From Agrobacterium cavarae (lineage in GTDB: Bacteria; Pseudomonadota; Alphaproteobacteria; Rhizobiales; Rhizobiaceae), in the NCBI RefSeq assembly GCF_004310285.1, contig NZ_SISF01000029.1:225412-289411 (forward strand): a DNA stretch of 64,000 bases, written 5' to 3'. Made by a program: the position numbers and the translations under genes. Numbering within the stretch: the first letter of the stretch is position 1; each line of letters opens with the position of its first letter. Below the pieces are notes generated by a model. It did not search any database. It had not been told where the DNA came from and saw only the letters and a program-made list of their open reading frames with translations. Shown here piece after piece: positions 17,439 to 25,795 of the stretch.

Positions 17439-18020
17439 CTAGCGCCGCAGCCCGTCCATGACCAGCCTGACGATCCTGTGCGCACGATTACGCCAATCCG
17501 GACCTTCCGGGATGGAGTAGATACCAAAGAGCGCGTTGAGCACGTCTGCCGCCTCGATATCTGCCTTGACCGCGTCGGCCTTGACGGCATTGTCCAGTAG
17601 CTCTCCAAATGCCATATGTAAGAGCCTGGTGCCGTCGGCAAACAGCGCGGAATTCGATGTAAACAGCAATTTCAGGCTGCTGGCCATGCCCCGTTTTGCC
17701 GCCATGTAGCTGACAAATCTGTTCATCCACTCTTCAACCGCCTTTGCAGGCTCTTCTTCCTGCATCAACGCGCGAGCGGATGTTGCAAGAAGTTCCAGTT
17801 CCCGCCGATACACGCTTTCCACCAAATGCTCGCGGCTTGGGAAATGCCGATAGAGAGTGCCAATCCCGACCCCCGCACGCCTCGCTATATCTTCCAGCGA
17901 CGCAGCCGCGCCCTGTTCCGTAAACGCCAGGGCTGCAGTCTCGATCAGCTTTGCGCGGTTCCGCTTCGCATCGGCACGCAGTGGCGACGGTTCAACCGAT
18001 GGCGCTCGTTGCTTGGGCAC
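17439..18020 (-). CDS. TetR/AcrR-family transcriptional regulator
   Basis: DNA-binding repressor-like protein of about 193 residues. The N-terminal helix-turn-helix is clear: LEDIARRAGVGIGTLYRHF followed by REHLVESVYRREL; the C-terminal ligand domain is not classifiable by eye. I choose GTG 18020 because GGAAGG lies about eight bases upstream; an ATG at 18068 would add 16 residues of poor character. It is divergent from the second xdhC-pao operon, and a perfect 24-bp palindrome lies between them, 53 bases from this start, so it probably represses both itself and that operon. Confidence 0.88.
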   Translation of the reverse strand: MPKQRAPSVEPSPLRADAKRNRAKLIETAALAFTEQGAAASLEDIARRAGVGIGTLYRHFPSREHLVESVYRRELELLATSARALMQEEEPAKAVEEWMNRFVSYMAAKRGMASSLKLLFTSNSALFADGTRLLHMAFGELLDNAVKADAVKADIEAADVLNALFGIYSIPEGPDWRNRAHRIVRLVMDGLRR

Positions 18021-18072
18021 GAGAAAGCCCTTCCATAAGAAATTGCTTGACGAATGATCGCAAGTCACTAGT

Positions 18073-18096
18073 TTAAACGGAGGCGCCTCCGTTTAA
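18073..18096. promoter_or_regulatory. Perfect 24-bp palindrome, likely TetR operator
   Basis: The two 12-base arms are TTAAACGGAGGC and its exact reverse complement, with no spacer. It lies between the divergent TetR gene and the xdhC2/pao2 operon. TetR proteins bind symmetric sites of this size, so control by the adjacent regulator is a strong inference. No equivalent was found before the first pao operon. Confidence 0.82.
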
Positions 18097-18141
18097 CGGT
18101 GCGCCCTTCGTTTCTTTTAAACCAACCAAGAGACGAATGTC

Positions 18142-18243
18142 ATGCCGAGAATGACGATGGCGGGCGACTATGACCCAAAGAGCTCCATAGGAACTTCGCT
18201 GTCATCCATCCATTTCATGTCACGATTCCGGAGGCTCTCATGA
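18142..18243 (+). CDS. Possible 33-codon leader ORF coupled to xdhC2
   Basis: An ATG at 18142 opens a 33-codon frame (begins MPRMTMAGDYDPKSS) whose TGA at 18241-18243 overlaps the xdhC2 ATG as ATGA. A purine-rich AAGAGACG lies about 6 bases before the start. Overlap of this kind suggests translational coupling, but the frame may be an accident or a shorter remnant; no homologue is recognised. Composition is similar to its surroundings. Confidence 0.35.
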   Translation: MPRMTMAGDYDPKSSIGTSLSSIHFMSRFRRLS

Positions 18244-19229
18244 CGCAATCGGCTATCAACATCAGAGGCAACGATGATGCGGCTCGTTGGTTGCCTCTTA
18301 ACGCCGACATTTCTGCATCGCCGCCAACGCAGAAGGCTTTCTCAACAGATGCGGCCTATGACATCCTCGCTTTTGCCATTGAGGGCAAGGAGGCGGGGCT
18401 CCAGGTCGCATTATGTACCCTGGTGGACATCCGTGGCGGCTCTTCGCGCGCGCTTGGCGCGCACATGGCGGTCGCTAACGACGGTCGTTATTGCGGCTAT
18501 GTTTCAGGGGGCTGCACGGAAGCTGCCATCGCCTCTGAGGCCTTGGAGACCATAAGAAGCGGACATGATCGCTTTTTCATGCTGGGTGAGGGGTCGCGCG
18601 TCTTCGATATCGTTTTTCCCTGTGGAGGCGGCATTACGGTTGCCATCCACATTGTCAAAGACATCGAGCCGCTTCGTTCCACCATGAGCCTCGTCGATAG
18701 CCGTCAAAGCGCATGGCTTCACTACGTCCCGCGCCATGAACAACTTTCGGTCACCACAGAGCGCTGTCGGACCGGTTGGGATGGGGACGCCTTTGTCACC
18801 TGTTACCGGCCTTCAGCGCGCGTGATTTTATCGGGGCATACGCTCGAGGTCGAAACAGCGGCCAGTGTCGCAAAAGCTGCCGGATACGACGTCATTTTCT
18901 TTGACGATGCGGCCAGCCTTCCGCCCGACCGCGCGCTGATTGATTCACACAGTGCGGTTGCACTTCTGCAGCATGACCTGGATCGAGAAATACCTGTCCT
19001 TGAGGCTGCGCTCGCTGCATCGCCCTTTTACATCGGCGCTCTCGGCAGTTCGCGCACGCATCAGAAACGAGTAGAGCGATTGCTGCAAGGTGGCCATTCG
19101 GCTGAGGTCATCGCGCGGATCAAGGCCCCGATCGGCATTTTCGCTGGAGCAAGAGACGCGCAGTCCCTGGCCCTTTCTGTCATCGCCGATATCGCCGCCA
19201 CCCGGCAATCCCTTTCGACGCACAACTAA
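18240..19229 (+). CDS. xdhC: XdhC/PaoD-family molybdenum cofactor insertion protein (second copy)
   Basis: XdhC-family protein of 329 residues, paralogue of the one at 4368-5294 and probably dedicated to the adjacent PaoABC-like enzyme. The same landmarks occur: LVDIRGGSSRALGAHMAVA, CGYVSGGCTEAAIA, FDIVFPCGGGI and, in the C-terminal Rossmann domain, YIGALGSSRTHQKR. It carries about 20 extra N-terminal residues. Start ATG 18240 is preceded by GGAGG. Here the chaperone gene is first in the operon, whereas in the first cluster it follows the structural genes. Control by the upstream TetR palindrome is inferred. Confidence 0.88.
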   Translation: MTQSAINIRGNDDAARWLPLNADISASPPTQKAFSTDAAYDILAFAIEGKEAGLQVALCTLVDIRGGSSRALGAHMAVANDGRYCGYVSGGCTEAAIASEALETIRSGHDRFFMLGEGSRVFDIVFPCGGGITVAIHIVKDIEPLRSTMSLVDSRQSAWLHYVPRHEQLSVTTERCRTGWDGDAFVTCYRPSARVILSGHTLEVETAASVAKAAGYDVIFFDDAASLPPDRALIDSHSAVALLQHDLDREIPVLEAALAASPFYIGALGSSRTHQKRVERLLQGGHSAEVIARIKAPIGIFAGARDAQSLALSVIADIAATRQSLSTHN

Positions 19230-19351
19230 AGCAAAAGCACAAACCGTCGCCTCGATCGGTTCGACGGAAAGCCACGACGAAACAGGATGAGAAGTTTCAC
19301 ACAGGCCGTGAAGGCGCGTTCGTCGCGGACCTTACGATGAGGAGATCTGCA

Positions 19352-19885
19352 ATGCGATTTAACATCAATGGAACGGCAATGGAGGTCGAGGCGGATATCC
19401 GCACCTCGCTGCTCGATCTCATGCGCAACTATCTTCATTTGACCGGCACGAAGAAAGGCTGCGATCAGGGGGCGTGCGGGGCATGCACCGTGTTGGTGGA
19501 CGGCGAGCGGATCAACTCCTGTCTCGCGCTGGCCGTCCAGTATCAAGGCCGAAACATTACGACCGTGGAGGGCCTTGCTGCGAATGGCAGCCTTCATCCA
19601 TTGCAAAAAGCCTTTATAGAGTATGACGGGTTTCAATGCGGATATTGCACACCCGGACAGCTCTGTTCCGCGGTCGGCATGGCGGGCGAAATTGAACGAA
19701 ATGTCCCAAGCGTCGTCACCGCCGATCTTGCAAGCGACCACATCACCCTCGACGAAACCGAAATTCGCGAGCGCATGAGCGGCAATCTCTGTCGATGCGG
19801 CGCCTATAACGGCATCGTTGAAGCCATTTCGGAAACGCTGCTCGAGCAGAGGTCGGTCAAAGTCAGCGAGAGGGCACCGGCATGA
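19352..19885 (+). CDS. paoA: Aldehyde oxidoreductase, [2Fe-2S] subunit (second PaoA-like)
   Basis: Electron-transfer subunit (177 aa) of the second molybdenum hydroxylase. Ferredoxin-type ligands are Cys37, Cys42, Cys45 and Cys57 (KKGCDQGACGACTVLVDGER); the helical domain has CGYC (96-99) and CRC (147-149). All eight cluster cysteines are present and there is no Tat signal. ATG 19352 is preferred over ATG 19337 because GAGGAGA lies between them at the right distance from the second. It overlaps the next gene by four bases and starts 122 bases after xdhC2. Confidence 0.92.
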   Translation: MRFNINGTAMEVEADIRTSLLDLMRNYLHLTGTKKGCDQGACGACTVLVDGERINSCLALAVQYQGRNITTVEGLAANGSLHPLQKAFIEYDGFQCGYCTPGQLCSAVGMAGEIERNVPSVVTADLASDHITLDETEIRERMSGNLCRCGAYNGIVEAISETLLEQRSVKVSERAPA

Positions 19886-20871
19886 ATATTTTCTCCTATC
19901 ACCAGCCAACGGACGGTGTATCGGCCGTCGCGCTCAAAGAGGCCGGCCCAAAAGCCAAATATTTGGGCGGGGGCACCAACCTTGTCGATCTCATGCGTGA
20001 GACGGTCGAGAGACCAGACGCGCTGATCGATGTTACGCAGCTTTCGAACACGATCGAAGTGCGGGCAGATGGCAGCCTTCTGGTTGGCGCCGGAGTAAAG
20101 AACACGGCGCTTGCCACGCACGCGGTCGTGCGGTCGCAATTTCCGGCCCTTTCCCGCGCCATTTTGGCGGGTGCAAGCGCGCAAATCCGAAATGTCGCAA
20201 CGGTGGGCGGCAACATTCTTCAGCGCACCCGGTGCCGGTACTTCTATGACAATGCCGCCAGATGTAATAAGCGCCAACCGAATTCCGGCTGTGATGCCCT
20301 GGAACGGTTCAATCGCTACCATGCGATCCTCGGCGCATCGACAAACTGCGTCGCGACGCATCCTTCGGATATGTGTGTCGCACTTGTCGCCCTAGATGCG
20401 GTGGTCCATCTCCAAGGGCCGAAAGGCACGCGCAAACTGCGCCTGCAAGATCTTCACCGTTTGCCCGGCGAGACGCCGGAGATCGAAACAGAGCTGCATC
20501 CGGATGAACTCATCACCGCGGTGGAAATTCCTCCGCTGTCTCTTGGCTATCGATCCACCTATCGAAAGGTAAGGGATCGCGCGAGCTACGCTTTCGCTCT
20601 CGTCTCCGTTGCTGCTGCTCTCGATATCAACGGAGCTGGCGAAGTGCAGGATGTCAGGCTGGCTCTTGGCGGCGTGGCACACAAGCCTTGGCGGGCGCTT
20701 AAAGCCGAAGCGATTTTGAAAGGTCAAAGGGCTACCGCGGATACGTTCCGTGCCGCCTCCGAAGCGGAACTCGCTGACGCAATTGGCTTGCGAGACAACG
20801 CTTTCAAGATCGAGTTGGCAAAGCGGACCATCGTTGCGGTTCTTGAAGAATTGAAGGGAGAGAACGCATGA
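19882..20871 (+). CDS. paoB: Aldehyde oxidoreductase, FAD subunit with extra Fe-S motif (second PaoB-like)
   Basis: FAD subunit (329 aa) with flavin loops YLGGGTNLVDLMRE and TVGGNILQRTR, and the PaoB-type cysteine set Cys118, Cys128, Cys137 and Cys156 (RTRCRYFYD, RCNKRQPNSGC, TNCVATHPSD) expected to ligate an added [4Fe-4S] cluster. It is collinear with the copy at 1167-2117. It overlaps both neighbours by four bases (ATGA at each end), showing a tightly coupled operon. Confidence 0.92.
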   Translation: MNIFSYHQPTDGVSAVALKEAGPKAKYLGGGTNLVDLMRETVERPDALIDVTQLSNTIEVRADGSLLVGAGVKNTALATHAVVRSQFPALSRAILAGASAQIRNVATVGGNILQRTRCRYFYDNAARCNKRQPNSGCDALERFNRYHAILGASTNCVATHPSDMCVALVALDAVVHLQGPKGTRKLRLQDLHRLPGETPEIETELHPDELITAVEIPPLSLGYRSTYRKVRDRASYAFALVSVAAALDINGAGEVQDVRLALGGVAHKPWRALKAEAILKGQRATADTFRAASEAELADAIGLRDNAFKIELAKRTIVAVLEELKGENA

Positions 20872-23174
20872 GCTCCGACACCAAGATCCTACCTGATGCA
20901 GCTAGACACGGTCGCTGGCAACCCGCGGTTACCAGTGACCCGCTTTTGCGAAAACACGGATCGCTTGGGCAGTCCGTAGCGCGCATCGAAGGCCCAATGA
21001 AGGTCCAGGGAAAAACGCGCTTTGCTGCGGAATTTCCCTACGATAACATCAGCTACGCAGCCCTTGCATTCAGCACCGTTGCGCGCGGTCGCATCATCGA
21101 ATTGCATGTCAGCGCGGCCGAAGCTGCACCCGGCGTCATTCTCGTCATGACTTATAAGAACGCGCCGAGGATGAAGGCACCCTCGCTGATGATGTCATCT
21201 CCGACAGCCGCTGGCGCAAGCGATCTTCCTGTGATGCAAAACGACGAAATCCATTGGAACGGTCAGCCGATTGCTTTGGTGCTTGCCGAGACACAGGAGC
21301 AGGCGGATTACGCTGCATCGCTGATTGAGGCAAAGTACGAACTGATGCCCGCGGTCCTGTCCTTCGAAGAAGCAAAAAGATCGCCAAGGCAACTCGAAAA
21401 CCTGCTCGGTCAGCCCCCGTCGGTTGAAATTGGCGACGCCGAGGCTGCATTTGCAAATGCAGAGGTCAAGGTCGATCTCGTCTACCGAACACCACGCCAT
21501 AACCACAACGCCATTGAGTTGCATGGGGCGACGGTTGTCTGGAACGATGACGAACTCCGCGTCCACGATGCCAGCCAGTTGCTTGACCTGACCACGGGAC
21601 AATTGGCGGATATTTTCGGCCTCGATATCAGCAAGGTTCATGTGACCTCGCCTTACGTTGGTGGGGGCTTTGGCGGTAAGTGCTTGTGGGATCATCAGAT
21701 CCTGGCTTGCGCGGCAGCGAAACTTGCAGGGCGGCCTGTGCGCATCGTCCTGTCGCGCGAGGGTGTGTTCCGCATCGTCGGCGGACGCACGGTGACTGAA
21801 CAGCGCGTGGCATTGGGTGCAAGGCGCGACGGTACGCTTGATGCGCTGATCCACACCGGTACTGCTGCGATGACGCCGCATAATTCCTGTCCGGAGCAAT
21901 TTACTTTTCCTGCTCGCCATCTCTATGGCGCCAGAAACTTCAGGATCGGACAGGATGTGGCAGACCTGGACATGCTGGTGAACACGTTCATGCGCGCGCC
22001 GGGAGAGTCCGTCGGCACTTTCGCGCTTGAATGCGCCCTGGATGAACTCGCGGAAAAACTGGGGCTTGATCCCATCGAATTGCGTCGGCGGATTGAGCCG
22101 AAGACGGATCCAACGACCGGCAAGCCATTCTCTTCCCGCTATCTCATTGAAGCCTATGAGAAGGGCGCGGAGCAGTTCGGTTGGAGTAAAAGAAGCCAGA
22201 CGCCGCGTCAAAGACGCGAAGGCGAGTGGCTCATCGGCATGGGATGCGCGACCGCGACCTATCCTTACCATCGCTTTCCTGGTGGTGCGGCGCGGATCAG
22301 GCTGACGGCGGACGGCCATGTTACGGTTTCGACTGCTGTCCATGACATGGGCATGGGAACGGCCACCGCTCAGGTCCAGCATCTTGCTGCCCGCTTGGGT
22401 CTCCCGCTCGATCACGTCACTTTTGAATATGGCGACAGCCGACTGCCAAGGGGCGTGATCGCCGGGGGCTCGACGCAGACTGCATCCATCGGCGGCGCCA
22501 TCATCGCGGCGACCGAAGTCTTTGTCGAAGAGTTGGTCAAACTCGCCGGCAACGACTCTCCCCTTGCTGGCCTTTCGCTTGCGGATGTCGAGACCAGAGA
22601 TGGTGGGCTGGCGCATATCAGTGACAGCAGCCGGTTTGAAAGCTATCGATCGATCCTTCAAAGAGCGGGGAGAGAAGACGTCGTTTGCGAGGCGGAAGCA
22701 CCCGCGCCTGCAGAAATGCAGGCCTTTTCGATGCACTCCTATGGCGCGCAGTTCTGCGAGGTGCGTGTGAGTGAGGTGACAGGCGAGGCCCGCGTGTCCC
22801 GCTTCCTGGGTTCGTTCGACGCAGGGCAGATCCTCAATCACAAAATGGCAACCAGCCAGTTCAAGGGTGGCATCATCATGGGCATTGGTCTCGCGCTAAC
22901 CGAAGAAACCAACTTCGATGAGCGGACCGGGCGCGTCGTGAACGCATCGCTAGCGGATTACCACGTGCCAGTGCAGATGGATGTCCCGGCAATCGAAATC
23001 CTCTACACCAACAAGCCCGACCCGCAAGCGCCGATGGGCGCGCGCGGTATCGGTGAAATTGGTATAACCGGGGTCGGTGCGGCCGTTGCGAATGCGGTTT
23101 ACAACGCTACAGGGATTCGCGTTCGCGATCTCCCCATCACCTTGGACAAGCTGATGACGGGTTTTGCTGACTGA
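20868..23174 (+). CDS. paoC: Aldehyde oxidoreductase, molybdenum cofactor subunit (second PaoC-like)
   Basis: Catalytic subunit (768 aa) of the second enzyme. The cofactor loop GGGFGGK lies at roughly residues 265-271 and the catalytic glutamate in GIGEIG at Glu730. Compared with the first copy it has a longer N terminus and different substrate-channel segments, such as RTPRHNHNAIELHGATVVW in place of YTTPDQSHAMMEPHASIGAW, so the two enzymes probably prefer different substrates. The gene ends 49 bases before a stem-loop shared with the convergent ssu operon. Confidence 0.93.
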   Translation: MSSDTKILPDAARHGRWQPAVTSDPLLRKHGSLGQSVARIEGPMKVQGKTRFAAEFPYDNISYAALAFSTVARGRIIELHVSAAEAAPGVILVMTYKNAPRMKAPSLMMSSPTAAGASDLPVMQNDEIHWNGQPIALVLAETQEQADYAASLIEAKYELMPAVLSFEEAKRSPRQLENLLGQPPSVEIGDAEAAFANAEVKVDLVYRTPRHNHNAIELHGATVVWNDDELRVHDASQLLDLTTGQLADIFGLDISKVHVTSPYVGGGFGGKCLWDHQILACAAAKLAGRPVRIVLSREGVFRIVGGRTVTEQRVALGARRDGTLDALIHTGTAAMTPHNSCPEQFTFPARHLYGARNFRIGQDVADLDMLVNTFMRAPGESVGTFALECALDELAEKLGLDPIELRRRIEPKTDPTTGKPFSSRYLIEAYEKGAEQFGWSKRSQTPRQRREGEWLIGMGCATATYPYHRFPGGAARIRLTADGHVTVSTAVHDMGMGTATAQVQHLAARLGLPLDHVTFEYGDSRLPRGVIAGGSTQTASIGGAIIAATEVFVEELVKLAGNDSPLAGLSLADVETRDGGLAHISDSSRFESYRSILQRAGREDVVCEAEAPAPAEMQAFSMHSYGAQFCEVRVSEVTGEARVSRFLGSFDAGQILNHKMATSQFKGGIIMGIGLALTEETNFDERTGRVVNASLADYHVPVQMDVPAIEILYTNKPDPQAPMGARGIGEIGITGVGAAVANAVYNATGIRVRDLPITLDKLMTGFAD

Positions 23175-23222
23175 TGCGTCACGCCTAAAGGTGGTCGCCC
23201 GGAATTTGGGATGTCATGGAAA

Positions 23223-23243
23223 GAGCCGCGACAGACGCGGCTC
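23223..23243 (-). terminator. Terminator of the ssu operon, possibly bidirectional
   Basis: Eight-base stem GAGCCGCG / CGCGGCTC with a five-base loop, located between convergent paoC2 and ssuA. Read on the minus strand it is followed by TTTCC, a short T-run just after the ssuA stop; on the plus strand it is 49 bases past the paoC2 stop. Confidence 0.65.
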
Positions 23244-23258
23244 ACTTACCGCCGGCCG

Positions 23259-24215
23259 TCATCTGAGAGAAATGACGCTGTCCTTAACATTCGGAAGTGC
23301 TGGAATGATGCCGCTTTTGGCATACCATTCAGCGACGGCTCCAATCTGTTTGACGTCCGCATCGGTCACGGACGTGGTGGGCACGGCGTTGTTCTCGCCA
23401 ATTTTCGCCGCGAGATTGCTCGGGACATTCATCTCCTTGACCCACACCGCGCCAGCTTCTTCCTTATTGGCGACCGCCCAGGCGTTCTCGGACTTGATAA
23501 CATCGAAGACGAGTTGGAGTTGGTCTGCCTTCGACGTGGCAAACTCCTTGCTGGCAACCAGAACGACGGCATTGTCCGACTTGATCGCCGCCCCATCGGC
23601 AACTACCTTCCCATCATAGGCGGATTCAGCGATGGTCAGAAATGGGTCCCACGTCGCCCAGGCATCGACGTGACCCTGGGTGAAGCTCGGCCCACTATCG
23701 CTTGGGCTCAAATACACACGCTCGACGCTTTTCGGGTCGACACCATTTGTCTGCAGACCCTGCATCAGGAGATATTCACCGGTGCCACCCCGATTGACGG
23801 CAACCTTCTTGCCGGCAAGATCCTTGATCGAGGCGATGCCGGAGTCCTTTTTCACCACGATGCCTTCAGCACCCGGAGACATTTTCTGGTAGGCGAAAAT
23901 GACCAGCGGAATTTTAGCCGACAAGGCAGCAATCGCCGATGTCGAGCTGCCTGCCGTGATGTCGATGCTGCCAGCGTTGAGCGCTTCGAAAGCGGGAGCT
24001 GCTGCGGGGAAGGGGCCAGCCCATTCTACTTTAACGCCCTTTTCGGCGAGCGCTTTTTCCAAGGTGCCGCGCGACTTGGCCAAGGTAATATCGTTCGGCC
24101 CGCGAAGCCAGCCGATGCGGATCGTTTGGTCTGCTGCCTGAGCCGCAGGGATAAGGCCCGTCACCGACGCTGCTACAACGAGGGCGGATAACAACTTTCG
24201 CTTGGTAAACATCAT
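23259..24215 (-). CDS. ssuA: Aliphatic sulfonate ABC transporter substrate-binding protein
   Basis: Periplasmic binding protein (318 aa) of the nitrate/sulfonate/taurine class. Signal peptide: KRK then a hydrophobic stretch ending AAQAADQ near residue 28. Family features are IRIGWLRGPNDITLAKSRGT, then ALNAGSIDITAGSSTSAIAA, and GHVDAWATWDPFLTIAE. Downstream position after SsuD, SsuC and SsuB supports alkanesulfonate as ligand class; taurine or sulfate esters are alternatives. Confidence 0.88.
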   Translation of the reverse strand: MMFTKRKLLSALVVAASVTGLIPAAQAADQTIRIGWLRGPNDITLAKSRGTLEKALAEKGVKVEWAGPFPAAAPAFEALNAGSIDITAGSSTSAIAALSAKIPLVIFAYQKMSPGAEGIVVKKDSGIASIKDLAGKKVAVNRGGTGEYLLMQGLQTNGVDPKSVERVYLSPSDSGPSFTQGHVDAWATWDPFLTIAESAYDGKVVADGAAIKSDNAVVLVASKEFATSKADQLQLVFDVIKSENAWAVANKEEAGAVWVKEMNVPSNLAAKIGENNAVPTTSVTDADVKQIGAVAEWYAKSGIIPALPNVKDSVISLR

Positions 24216-24257
24216 AATATCCAGTCTGCCGCTTCGGCTAGGGAGTGAGGGTTGGCT

Positions 24258-24962
24258 TCAGGCATGGGACGGTTCGACGCCTAGCTCTTGCAGGAGTTCT
24301 GTTTCGACAAGCGTCAGTTGAGGATCGCTTCGGCGTCGAGGATGGGGAGCATCGATGCGGATTTCGCGCGCGATACGCCCCTGATCGAGAACAAGAATGC
24401 GATCGGCAAGCGCGACGGCTTCCCATACATCATGGGTGACGAGCAACACGGCGGGCTTGTGCTTGCGCCACAGTTCAAAAACCAGATCGTGCATGCGCAA
24501 TCTGGTCAGCGCATCAAGGGCCGCGAAGGGTTCATCGAGAAGAAGAAGAGCGGGCTCGCGCACCAGGGCACGCGCCAGCGCTGCCCGCTGTGCTTCGCCT
24601 CCCGACAAGGTCAGAGGCCATGCATCTTGCCGGTGAGACAGCGCGACATCCGCCAATGCCTGGCTGGCGCGCGAACGGGAGTCAGGCGTCTTCACGCCGA
24701 GCGCGACATTATCCTTGACGCTTTTCCACGGAAGAAGTCGAGGCTCCTGAAACACCACCGAACGCCTGGAGGGAATCTCCAGTTTTTCTGCAGGAGCGGC
24801 GTCAAGGCCTGATAGCACCCGCAGCAGCGTCGATTTTCCCGATCCACTGCGACCCAGAAGCGCAACGAATTCACCCGGCGCGATGGTCAGGTCGATGCCG
24901 TCCAGGATGGCCGGCCCGCCAAAGGAGCGATGAAGCTGTCTGATGTCGACAATATTGCTCAT
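24258..24962 (-). CDS. ssuB: Sulfonate ABC transporter ATPase
   Basis: Nucleotide-binding subunit (234 aa) with Walker A LGRSGSGKSTLL, signature LSGGEAQRAALARAL, Walker B ALLLLDEPFAALD and H-loop LLVTHDVWEAVALAD, the pattern of the nitrate/sulfonate/taurine ATPases. It overlaps the permease gene by four bases and is followed after 42 bases by the binding-protein gene. Confidence 0.93.
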   Translation of the reverse strand: MSNIVDIRQLHRSFGGPAILDGIDLTIAPGEFVALLGRSGSGKSTLLRVLSGLDAAPAEKLEIPSRRSVVFQEPRLLPWKSVKDNVALGVKTPDSRSRASQALADVALSHRQDAWPLTLSGGEAQRAALARALVREPALLLLDEPFAALDALTRLRMHDLVFELWRKHKPAVLLVTHDVWEAVALADRILVLDQGRIAREIRIDAPHPRRRSDPQLTLVETELLQELGVEPSHA

Positions 24963-25795
24963 GCGATCACCTGCGGGCGCCAGCGTAGTGCATAAGCTTC
25001 GATCATCCGCACCAGTCCATCCGTCAAAAGACCCATCATCGCGTAAACCAGCAGGCAGACGACGATGACGTCGGTTTGCAGGAAATCGCGTGCATAGGTG
25101 ATGATGTAGCCGAGGCCGCTCGAGGCATTGATCTGCTCGCCGACCACAAGGCTGAGCCAGGCGACGCTCAGCCCGTAGCGGATGCCGACCAGAAGCGACG
25201 GCAGCGCGCCTGGAATGATGATGTGGCGGATAATGCCAGCGGTGCCGAGATCGAGTGTTTGGCCCGCTTCTATGAGCTTCCTGTCGATGCCGCGGATGCC
25301 GCCATGTAACGTTAGATAGATCGGAAAGATTGCGCCAAAGGCAACGAGACCGATCTTAGGCGCTTCGCCGATACCGAACCAGAGAATGAAAAGCGGAAGA
25401 AGGCCAAGGAACGGCATGGCTTTCAGCATCTGGATCGGCGGATCGATGACAGCTTCACCGAGCCGTGAGAGGCCGGAAATAAGCGCAAGCGTGATGCCGA
25501 CGAAGACCGCGATCGAAAACCCGGCCACGACGCGCAAAAAAGAAACAGCAATCCCTGTGATAAGTTCTCCGGACTCGATCAGACGAACTGCCGTCGCGAC
25601 GATATCGCTTGGGGCTGCAAGTATGCGCGGGGACAACAGACCGACGGTGCTGGCAACTTGCCATATGACGATGAGCGCAATCGGAGATGCGATACGGGCG
25701 CCGATCGTCCACAGCCGGCCGTCTGCATTCCTCGGCCTGGCGGATTGGTCGGCCCGTTGCCGCTTGTCTTGCGCTGATGCCATTGTGTCAGACAT
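24959..25795 (-). CDS. ssuC: Sulfonate ABC transporter permease
   Basis: Inner-membrane permease (278 aa) of the SsuC/TauC type with about six membrane segments and the coupling loop LIEAGQTLDLGTAGIIRHII ending PGALPSLLVGIRYGLS. A polar 35-residue N terminus precedes the first helix. Its start overlaps the end of ssuD by eight bases and its end overlaps ssuB by four. Confidence 0.93.
   Translation of the reverse strand: MSDTMASAQDKRQRADQSARPRNADGRLWTIGARIASPIALIVIWQVASTVGLLSPRILAAPSDIVATAVRLIESGELITGIAVSFLRVVAGFSIAVFVGITLALISGLSRLGEAVIDPPIQMLKAMPFLGLLPLFILWFGIGEAPKIGLVAFGAIFPIYLTLHGGIRGIDRKLIEAGQTLDLGTAGIIRHIIIPGALPSLLVGIRYGLSVAWLSLVVGEQINASSGLGYIITYARDFLQTDVIVVCLLVYAMMGLLTDGLVRMIEAYALRWRPQVIA

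Noticed and set aside
21195..22841. Minus-strand open frame of about 548 codons inside the second paoC gene
   Set aside because: It lies fully antisense to a gene with intact catalytic motifs and has no family features; it is an effect of GC-rich codon use on the opposite strand.
23211..24191. Plus-strand open frame of about 326 codons
   Set aside because: Antisense to ssuA, which has a signal peptide and family motifs; the plus frame looks like translated noise.
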